From the NCBI GenBank assembly GCA_030526445.1, contig JAUNCV010000115.1, positions 1 through 6,625 on the forward strand: a DNA stretch of 6,625 nucleotides, given 5' to 3'. This document shows positions 1 to 5,573 of this stretch, piece by piece. The DNA comes from Bacteroidales bacterium. Its GTDB lineage: Bacteria; Bacteroidota; Bacteroidia; Bacteroidales; UBA3663. The position numbers were made by a program, and so were the translations under genes. Numbering within the stretch: the first letter of the stretch is position 1; the number at the start of each line of letters is the position of its first letter. Under the pieces are notes generated by a model. It worked only from the letters and a program-made list of their open reading frames with translations. It ran no database searches and was not told where the DNA came from.

Positions 1-924
1 CACATACCAACGATAAGAATAGTTCTTGCCATTGGTTTGTGCTTTGGCTTCATAGCAGAACTTGCCTTTGTTCACCACAGGTACAATCTCTACAACGACA
101 GGTTTGAACGAATACTGGTTTTCGGCTATCTGGAAACGTTTGTATCCGTTACTCTCTGCATCTTTCTTGCCTTGCACCTCGCTGGTTTCGGTTTTACCAT
201 TGATGCCTGAAGCATTGATTTTGCCCGATCCGAAGCATTCTTTGAGTGATGCTCCATTATCTATTGCGCCCGCAATTGGGTGCGCGCGGAAAGTAGCGTC
301 ACTAGGCATATTGATGTTTACGTTGCCCAGATTAACTTCAAATCCTCGCACAATACAGTTCTCCAGAGTACTGTTTTTGCCCATTTTACCTACTACACCA
401 CCAATGCTAGCATTGTAGTTAGCCTTGTCGCCGGGTAGAGCATAGCCACGCTCAAAACGAATACCATCAACCTCAAGGTTCTTGATGATTGATGTAAAGT
501 TTTCGTCGCCACCCATGAGAGGGAAGAGACCTACATAGTATTCACCTACTTGATCGTCAATTCGGGCTACTACGTTCGAAATTTTGTGACCTTGGCCGTC
601 GAACGATGCTACGAAGGCGCGACGTCCTGCAGTTGTGGTGCTAAAAGTCCAAGGCATTCCAGCCATATCGATATCACACTCCAACACAAAATAGCGATGG
701 TTGAAGATACCGATGTTTTTATCGAAATGCTGCACGAGATAAGCAAATTCCTCTGCAGTTTCAATTCGGAATGGGTCGTCTTTCAATCCTGCACCATGCA
801 GACCCTTTGAAACGGTGCCATCCCAGACATGAACTTGCGCCCATGCCTGAGATGTATAGAGAGATACACTAAGCCACTGAACTATAGTCAGAAGCATCGT
901 GAAAATGATAGCCGATTTTTTCAT
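1..924 (-). CDS. Secreted GLUG-motif surface protein, 3' end beyond the window
   Basis: Reading the minus strand from the ATG at 924-922 gives 308 codons with no stop up to base 1, so the gene is complete at its N-terminus and cut by the window edge. Residues 1-29 form a signal peptide: MKK, then a hydrophobic stretch, ending AWA before Q30, a good signal peptidase I site. Residues 34-62 carry the pattern WDGT...GxGxxxDPFRIETAEEFAYL, which opens many Bacteroidota GLUG proteins. FDGQGHKI (108-115), YVGLF (130-134), IKNLEVDG (147-154), IGGVVGK (174-180) and LENCIVRG (187-194) are GLUG-type beta-solenoid motifs. From about residue 270 the sequence changes character, and YSYRWYV at the edge suggests the start of an Ig/PKD-like domain. 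By family it should be an exported or cell-surface protein, perhaps adhesive; no ligand or enzyme activity can be inferred. It starts 50 bp after purA. Confidence 0.85.
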   Translation of the reverse strand, partial: MKKSAIIFTMLLTIVQWLSVSLYTSQAWAQVHVWDGTVSKGLHGAGLKDDPFRIETAEEFAYLVQHFDKNIGIFNHRYFVLECDIDMAGMPWTFSTTTAGRRAFVASFDGQGHKISNVVARIDDQVGEYYVGLFPLMGGDENFTSIIKNLEVDGIRFERGYALPGDKANYNASIGGVVGKMGKNSTLENCIVRGFEVNLGNVNINMPSDATFRAHPIAGAIDNGASLKECFGSGKINASGINGKTETSEVQGKKDAESNGYKRFQIAENQYSFKPVVVEIVPVVNKGKFCYEAKAQTNGKNYSYRWYV

Positions 925-948
925 AAGTTGGTATTGTTTTGATTATTG

Positions 949-973
949 CCCCATACCAGAGGCATATTTGGGG
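949..973 (-). terminator. Hairpin directly after purA, possible weak terminator or processing site
   Basis: One base after the purA stop codon the transcript strand reads CCCC-AA-ATA-TG-CC-TCT-GG-TAT-GGGG. This can fold into a stem of CCCC/GGGG, ATA/TAT and CC/GG, interrupted by an AA bulge and a TG bulge, with a TCT loop. No run of T follows (the next bases are CAATAATCAAAAC), so it is not a standard intrinsic terminator. It may attenuate read-through into the GLUG gene or mark an mRNA end. The function is inference. Confidence 0.35.
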
Positions 974-974
974 T

Positions 975-2273
975 TTATCGACGCTCGATGGTCTGATCGC
1001 GGTCTGGACCCACAGAGCAAATGGTGATAGGAGTCTCGAGCTCCTTCTCCAGGAATGCAATGTAGTCTTTGAATGCCTGTGGGAAGTCTGCTTCGCTCTT
1101 GCACTGGGTGAGGTCGCAGTTCCAGCCTGGCAACTCAACATAAACAGGTTCAATGCCCTCTTCAATTGAGAATGGGAAGTCGCGAGTCTCCTCACCATTA
1201 ATCTTATAGGCTACGCAAGCCTTGATAGTTGGGAAGGTGTCGAGCACGTCGCTCTTCATCATGATGAGCTGAGTCACGCCGTTGAGCATAATAGTGTAGC
1301 GAAGTGCTACGAGATCAATCCAGCCGCAGCGGCGCTCACGGCCTGTTACTGCGCCATATTCGTGGCCGATGTCGCGAATCTTCTTACCGGTCTCGTCAAA
1401 GAGCTCGGTTGGGAATGGGCCTGCGCCTACGCGTGTACAATATGCTTTAAAGATGCCAAATACATCGCCAATCTTATTTGGGGCAATACCCAAACCGGTG
1501 CAAGCACCAGCACATACGGTGTTGCTTGAAGTTACGAATGGATATGAACCGAAGTCCACGTCGAGCAAGGTGCCCTGTGCACCTTCGCAAAGCACGCTCT
1601 TACCCTCCTTGAGGTGCTTGTTGATAACGTGCTCTGAATCGATAAACTGGAACTTCTTGAGATATTCAACACCCTGAAGCCACTCTTTTTCGAGTTCGTC
1701 GAGACCGTCGAATGAAACGGCTTCGCCACCCTTTTGAATAGCCAGGTCATTGAGGCTGTTGATCATCTCAATGTGGCGCTGCTTGGCTGCTGCGTACTTC
1801 TGCTCGAAATTGTCGAGAATATCGCCCACGCGGAGGCCATTGCGGCTCACTTTGTCAGTATAAGTTGGGCCGATGCCCTTGCCTGTGGTGCCAATCTTGG
1901 CTTTGCCCTTGGCAGCTTCGTTAGCCTTGTCGAGCAAACGGTGGGTAGGAAGAATCATGTGAGCCTTCTTCGAAATGAAGAGACGCTGAGTCAAATCGTG
2001 GCCGCTCTGTGCAAGTTCCATGGCTTCTTTCATGAAGAGAAGAGGATCGAGCACAACACCATTGCCGATAATGTTGACCTTACCACCTTGGAAAATACCC
2101 GATGGAATGCTGCGAAGCACATACTTCTCGCCATTGAACTCGAGGGTGTGACCTGCATTAGGACCGCCCTGGAAGCGTGATACAATGTCATAGCGTGGAG
2201 TCAATACATCCACTACTTTGCCTTTGCCCTCGTCACCCCATTGGAGTCCGAGAAGAACATCAACTTTAGCCAT
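975..2273 (-). CDS. purA: Adenylosuccinate synthetase (PurA)
   Basis: This enzyme joins IMP and aspartate using GTP to make adenylosuccinate, the first committed step from IMP to AMP, in the cytoplasm. The protein is 432 residues, the same length as E. coli PurA, and the signature blocks are intact. The N-terminal QWGDEGKGK carries the catalytic Asp14. GGPNAGHT carries the catalytic His42. TTGKGIGPTY (129-138) contacts IMP, and EGAQGTLLD follows at 230-238. GAGPFPTE (283-290), GRERRCGW (311-318), KSD (340-342) and SVGPDRDQT (420-428) are conserved nucleotide and aspartate loop regions. I chose the ATG at 2273, not the in-frame TTG at 2279, because it gives the standard MAKVDVLLG start and length. 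It lies 23 bp after the Fur-like gene and is probably co-transcribed with it. Confidence 0.97.
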   Translation of the reverse strand: MAKVDVLLGLQWGDEGKGKVVDVLTPRYDIVSRFQGGPNAGHTLEFNGEKYVLRSIPSGIFQGGKVNIIGNGVVLDPLLFMKEAMELAQSGHDLTQRLFISKKAHMILPTHRLLDKANEAAKGKAKIGTTGKGIGPTYTDKVSRNGLRVGDILDNFEQKYAAAKQRHIEMINSLNDLAIQKGGEAVSFDGLDELEKEWLQGVEYLKKFQFIDSEHVINKHLKEGKSVLCEGAQGTLLDVDFGSYPFVTSSNTVCAGACTGLGIAPNKIGDVFGIFKAYCTRVGAGPFPTELFDETGKKIRDIGHEYGAVTGRERRCGWIDLVALRYTIMLNGVTQLIMMKSDVLDTFPTIKACVAYKINGEETRDFPFSIEEGIEPVYVELPGWNCDLTQCKSEADFPQAFKDYIAFLEKELETPITICSVGPDRDQTIERR

Positions 2274-2296
2274 ATTCAAATTTTATTTTAGTTATT
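2274..2296 (-). promoter_or_regulatory. A/T-rich leader of purA without a Shine-Dalgarno sequence
   Basis: The 23 bases between the Fur-like stop codon and the purA ATG read, on the transcript strand, as an almost pure A/T tract with several AAAAT runs and only two non-A/T bases. There is no GGAGG-like element. Bacteroidota commonly initiate at unstructured A-rich leaders, so this fits a ribosome entry region and supports the ATG at 2273. It also makes a separate promoter for purA unlikely, since no -33/-7 pair is visible here. Confidence 0.5.
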
Positions 2297-2881
2297 TTAT
2301 TTTTTATGTTGTTTCTTAATTTTCTTACTTTGTTGCTTGGCTGCCTTTTCTTGCATTTTTTTCTTGTTTTGATGGCACTTTTGGCAAACGCCTTCAATGA
2401 TCATAGTGTGCTCCGATGGGTAGAAACGGCTCGGAAGCAGACTATTCATTTCCTCTGCAAACTGCATGGGTGGCAGACTCCATACAACTTTGCATGTTGG
2501 GCAGATTGCAAATGGATGCGCAGGGTTGTCAAGTGCCCTTTCGTAATACGTGGTGCTGTCACTCGGGAAAATCACTTTTCTGATTAAACCCAATTCAAGG
2601 AGCAACAACAATGTATTATAGACCGAGGCTAGACTCACGCTGCAATGGTGATTGCACACAAGTTGATGCAGTGTTGGAGGAGCTATTAGCCTGTCCACGC
2701 GATATATGATATTTAGTATCACCTCTCGCTCGGTAGTCCATTTTTTGTTTTGCTCTTCTACATACTTGTGAAGTTTGTGCAGTGCTTTGTCATAAGATGC
2801 TGCGGGTTGTTCAGCAAGTAGTGCATCGTCGGTCAAGATGTATCGCTTAATGCGTTTAGTAGGACGTTCTTCCTTGTTCAT
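2297..2881 (-). CDS. Fur-superfamily transcriptional regulator with a lysine-rich C-terminal tail
   Basis: A 194-residue winged-helix regulator of the Fur/PerR/Zur superfamily. The DNA-binding part spans about residues 48-103: WTTEREVIL matches the start of the Fur domain, and SLASVYNTLLLLLELGLIRK (83-102) is the recognition helix and following helix. Two CxxC pairs, C127/C130 and C166/C169, should hold a structural zinc. The regulatory metal site is altered: the usual HHDH block before the first CxxC is replaced by NPAHPF, although E114 and H158 remain at positions expected for ligands. The protein is longer than the usual roughly 140-150 residues. It has about 30 extra N-terminal residues and a tail in which 11 of residues 173-194 are lysine. 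The gene starts 4 bp after the AlkD-like gene and ends 23 bp before purA. Whether it senses iron, zinc, manganese or peroxide cannot be told, and its targets are unknown. Confidence 0.88.
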   Translation of the reverse strand: MNKEERPTKRIKRYILTDDALLAEQPAASYDKALHKLHKYVEEQNKKWTTEREVILNIIYRVDRLIAPPTLHQLVCNHHCSVSLASVYNTLLLLLELGLIRKVIFPSDSTTYYERALDNPAHPFAICPTCKVVWSLPPMQFAEEMNSLLPSRFYPSEHTMIIEGVCQKCHQNKKKMQEKAAKQQSKKIKKQHKK

Positions 2882-2885
2882 GTTG

Positions 2886-3422
2886 TCAGAAAGGATCTGC
2901 CATCTCTACCACTCGCAGTGCGGCAGAGCGTAGCCAAAGAGGAGCGTCGTTGTTTACTATTTCTTTTGCCCTTTCCAACAGACCGGGTTCCACAGTGTCC
3001 CAACGGCTTGCCGTCATTAGTGCCACATATTGTCGCATATCACTTTGTCCCTTTTGTATCCATTGGTGGCACAGTTGTGGAGCAAAGGAGAGTTTGCTCA
3101 GTAGATGCATAGCCAATTGGTCTGCTACTTCAATATGTGGTATGGTATCCACCCAACGCGCTGCATCCTCAGGTGTCATTTCATCAGTAGGGAAGAGGCG
3201 TGGTGCTAGCAGTTTAGACTCTCGAACATCCTCTTGCCACAGATATTCGGCCAACTCTTTGCTGGGTTCGAAGCAGGCAGCTATTTCGCGCATTCTGTAA
3301 CTCTGCACACCCCAATTCAGACGATAGGTCACACCTTGGGCCTTGAGGTTGTCTGCCACTTCTCCGCTTTTCAGTTGGCGAAACTTGGCATGAACGCGTG
3401 AAATAGTTACCTTATCTACCAT
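2886..3422 (-). CDS. Short HEAT-like protein resembling DNA alkylation repeat (AlkD family) proteins
   Basis: A 178-residue, soluble, helical protein without signal peptide or membrane segment. The pattern recalls AlkD-type DNA alkylation repeat proteins: a region around SYRMREIA (41-48) resembles the AlkD stretch ending in REIAK, then LAEYLWQEDVRESKLLAP (58-75), MTPEDAARWV (82-91) and HIEVADQL (96-103), consistent with paired HEAT-like helices. AlkD enzymes excise positively charged alkylated bases such as 7-methylguanine and 3-methyladenine. In AlkD the block equivalent to 95-102 usually reads like DSWDxCDQ. Here the tryptophan position is Ile97, while the aspartate is kept as Asp101. The protein is also shorter than AlkD (about 230 residues). 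It could therefore be a non-catalytic relative, and glycosylase activity should not be assumed. It lies 8 bp after the peptidase gene and 4 bp before the Fur-like gene, so it is almost certainly in their operon. No Shine-Dalgarno is present. Confidence 0.65.
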   Translation of the reverse strand: MVDKVTISRVHAKFRQLKSGEVADNLKAQGVTYRLNWGVQSYRMREIAACFEPSKELAEYLWQEDVRESKLLAPRLFPTDEMTPEDAARWVDTIPHIEVADQLAMHLLSKLSFAPQLCHQWIQKGQSDMRQYVALMTASRWDTVEPGLLERAKEIVNNDAPLWLRSAALRVVEMADPF

Positions 3423-3430
3423 TGTCGATT

Positions 3431-5470
3431 TTATTTTACTGAATAATTCTTGCTATAGCGAAGCATCTGTTCGGCATACGACTCGCTGCCATAAATCACC
3501 CTTACATCGGTTACCTCGCCAGTGTCGTTCTTCACTAATTCGTAGCGTGGGTTTACGAAACCTTTGTATGGTGCGAGGTTGAGTTTCTGGTAGCGCTCCA
3601 ATACCTCTGCGTGAAGTGTTGGGTCTACTTTAACCGCATATTTTTCAACCAAAGCACGTCCTGCCTCATAATCACCTTCGCTCTTGATACGCTGCAGTTC
3701 GCCTAAGAGTTCACCAAAGTAGGTATGCAATTTCTCATAGTCGTTTACAACTACATAGGTTTTACCTTCACGCTGTTCGAAACAGAGTGCTGGCTTGCTC
3801 CCGTTGGCATCTTGCTGAGCACGATCTAATGTCCAGTAGGCAATGAGAGCACGATTGCGCATGTGTGCTTCTTCGATGTTGTCGCCTGGCAGGATACGCA
3901 CCAACTGGGTCATCAAGCCGTTCATCATCTGCTGATAGTAGGCAGATTTGTAGGCCTCCATGTCAGGCATAACACCCAGTTCAACTAATTTGGGGTCGGC
4001 CATGTAATAGAGAGCAAAAATGTCAGCGCGAGCCTCTTCAAGGGTGCTGCCATGGGTCTTTAATGCATCCGGATCAACGCCAGGAAGAAGTTGTCCACTG
4101 CCGTGTCCTAAACATTCATGCAAGTCGGTGTGAACATTGCCGGTGTAGTGACCATATTTTTTAGAGAGTTCTCGTTCTGCATCGCTCCACATAAACTCTT
4201 CGTTAAACCCGCTGCCTGAAGCGGCTGCGTCATAGGCTGCGGTGATATTGTCAATGCTGACACTCTTAGAGCCATGCTGTGCGCGAATCCAGTTCGAGTT
4301 AGGAAGATTGATGCCGATAGGAGTTGCAGGATAACTGTCGCCTGCTAACATGGCAACTGTGATAACTTTAGCAGTTACACCTTTCACCTCTTTCTTGCGG
4401 AAGCGGTCATCGATAGGAGAGTGATCTTCGAACCACTGTGCATTTCTTGAAACCACTTCAGTGCGTGCTGTGTTGGCCGAATCTTTGAAGTTGACCAAGC
4501 TTTCCCATGATCCACGCATGCCCAATGGGTCGTTGTAGCTCTCAATGAAGCCGTTCACAAAGTCCACCTTGCTGTCCAGATCGTTAACCCAAGCAATCGA
4601 GTAATCGTCGAAATCCTTGAGGTCGCCGCTGGTATAGTATTTGATCAGTTTCTCGATTACGCTTTTCTGGGTCTCATTTTCGGCAAAAGCAAGAGCCTTG
4701 TTCAGGTTCTCCACAATTTTCTCGATGGTTTTGCTATACATGCCGCCCACCTTCCAGACTTTCTCTACCAGTTTGCCGTCCTCTTTCACGAGTTTTGAGT
4801 TGAGACCATACATCACTGGGGTAGCATCCTTGGGGTCTTTCAGTTTGTTATAGAATGCCTCTACCTCGGCCTGAGTTACACCTTCATAGAAGTTGACTGC
4901 GGAAGTTGCTACGGCGTCTTCGCCATCTGCTTGATTGACCTTAATGGACAAGAAGTCTGGGTCGAACATGGCGCGCTCGGCTTCTGGATAAGCCAAACCG
5001 ATTGTGGCAATGTCTTTCTGGGCTTCCTCACTGAGGGAGCTGATGGCTTCCTCCATCCAGTTTTGGCTGAACCCTGGTTTGAATTTTGCGTTGCTATAGT
5101 GGTGGTGGATGCCATTAGCAAACCAAATCTGCTTCATATATTGCTCAAAAGCCTTCCAGTCGTCGGTAGTTTTGTCACCGTTATATTGGGTGTAGAGTGT
5201 TTCGCAGATTTCGCGAATGGCTAAGTTGTTCTTGCCGTTCTGATCCCAAAGGATGTCACGGCCCCACTGAGCTGCCTCAGTCAAATGGAAGATGAGCTGT
5301 TTCTGTTGCAGAGAGAGTTGTTCGAAGCCCGGTACTTCATATCGAAGTACTTCGATGTCTGCAAAGCGATCCAAGCTCCAAGGTTGTTCATTCTGAGAAG
5401 GCTCCTTTGGAGTGTTACAGGCGGTTGCTAACATTGCTGCTGATGCCATGATTATATGATTCAGTTTCAT
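3431..5470 (-). CDS. Dipeptidyl-peptidase III (M49 zinc peptidase), predicted lipoprotein
   Basis: A 679-residue M49 metallopeptidase, which removes dipeptides from the N-terminus of short peptides. The zinc motif HECLGH lies at 451-456, with ligands His451 and His456 and catalytic Glu452. The second M49 motif, EEARAD (478-483), supplies Glu479 as the third ligand. From memory, the Bacteroides thetaiotaomicron enzyme has the same HECLGH variant at 448-453, where eukaryotic enzymes have HELLGH; the three-residue offset and near-equal length fit a full-length orthologue. I chose the ATG at 5470 because it gives MKLNHIIMASAAMLATAC, a short charged and hydrophobic signal ending in a plausible lipobox with Cys18. 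The longer reading from 5518 would bury this signal and begin inside the inverted repeat. The enzyme is then expected lipid-anchored in the envelope. No acidic cluster follows Cys18, so surface export is less likely. It appears to be the first gene of an operon running to purA. Confidence 0.95.
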   Translation of the reverse strand: MKLNHIIMASAAMLATACNTPKEPSQNEQPWSLDRFADIEVLRYEVPGFEQLSLQQKQLIFHLTEAAQWGRDILWDQNGKNNLAIREICETLYTQYNGDKTTDDWKAFEQYMKQIWFANGIHHHYSNAKFKPGFSQNWMEEAISSLSEEAQKDIATIGLAYPEAERAMFDPDFLSIKVNQADGEDAVATSAVNFYEGVTQAEVEAFYNKLKDPKDATPVMYGLNSKLVKEDGKLVEKVWKVGGMYSKTIEKIVENLNKALAFAENETQKSVIEKLIKYYTSGDLKDFDDYSIAWVNDLDSKVDFVNGFIESYNDPLGMRGSWESLVNFKDSANTARTEVVSRNAQWFEDHSPIDDRFRKKEVKGVTAKVITVAMLAGDSYPATPIGINLPNSNWIRAQHGSKSVSIDNITAAYDAAASGSGFNEEFMWSDAERELSKKYGHYTGNVHTDLHECLGHGSGQLLPGVDPDALKTHGSTLEEARADIFALYYMADPKLVELGVMPDMEAYKSAYYQQMMNGLMTQLVRILPGDNIEEAHMRNRALIAYWTLDRAQQDANGSKPALCFEQREGKTYVVVNDYEKLHTYFGELLGELQRIKSEGDYEAGRALVEKYAVKVDPTLHAEVLERYQKLNLAPYKGFVNPRYELVKNDTGEVTDVRVIYGSESYAEQMLRYSKNYSVK

Positions 5471-5492
5471 AGTTGTTTCAGTTATATTACAA

Positions 5493-5567
5493 GCGCGAAG
5501 ATAATGACTTTTTTGCAAATCGGCAATTTTACTTCCGAAAAACTTGCAAAATTCACTATCTTCGCGC
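5493..5567. repeat. Large imperfect inverted repeat between the helicase and peptidase genes
   Basis: The arms are 5493-5518 and 5544-5567. The outer 11 bases, GCGCGAAGATA and TATCTTCGCGC, are perfectly complementary. The match continues inward through TGA and TTTTGCAA with two mismatches and a 2-base insertion. Between the arms are 25 bases that contain a further TCGG/CCGA pair (5520-5523 with 5535-5538). On the minus strand one mismatch becomes a G-U pair, so the hairpin is slightly better in the sense RNA. No T-run follows, so it may be a bidirectional transcript end, an operator, or a remnant of a small mobile palindrome. It begins 6 bp after the helicase stop codon. Confidence 0.75.
5496..5527 (-). 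promoter_or_regulatory. Predicted Bacteroidota-type promoter for the peptidase-purA operon
   Basis: On the minus strand ATTG (5527-5524) is followed by a 20-base spacer and then TATCTTCG (5503-5496). The Bacteroides primary sigma consensus is TTTG, 19-21 bases, TAnnTTTG, so each element differs at one position and the spacing is exact. A start a few bases past the -7 box would leave a leader of about 20 bases before the ATG at 5470. The -7 box lies inside the left arm of the inverted repeat. Confidence 0.55.
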
Positions 5568-5573
5568 GGTTAT

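Noticed and set aside
62..418. Plus-strand open frame of 118 residues
   Set aside because: It lies wholly opposite the GLUG gene, has no recognisable domain or leader, and reads as an antisense shadow of a well-supported coding frame.
665..674. Ten-base palindrome ATATCGATAT in the GLUG gene
   Set aside because: Several palindromes of this length are expected by chance in a window this size, and nothing around it suggests a site.
869..1198. Minus-strand open frame of 109 residues in another frame
   Set aside because: It overlaps the purA C-terminus and the GLUG signal peptide out of frame, and both of those have clear family support.
1734..2180. Plus-strand open frame of 148 residues
   Set aside because: It is antisense to the conserved N-terminal half of purA and has no family signature of its own.
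2274..2279. TTG start adding two residues to PurA
   Set aside because: The ATG at 2273 gives the standard N-terminus and 432-residue length, so the rarer TTG is not needed.
5471..5518. Upstream start extending the peptidase by 16 residues
   Set aside because: The extension begins in the left arm of the inverted repeat, would overlap the predicted promoter, and would hide the lipoprotein signal that starts at 5470.
5533..5564. Mirror-image promoter on the plus strand of the inverted repeat
   Set aside because: TATCTTCG is present at 5557-5564, but the position 20 bases upstream reads TTCC, not TTTG, and no plus-strand gene lies downstream.
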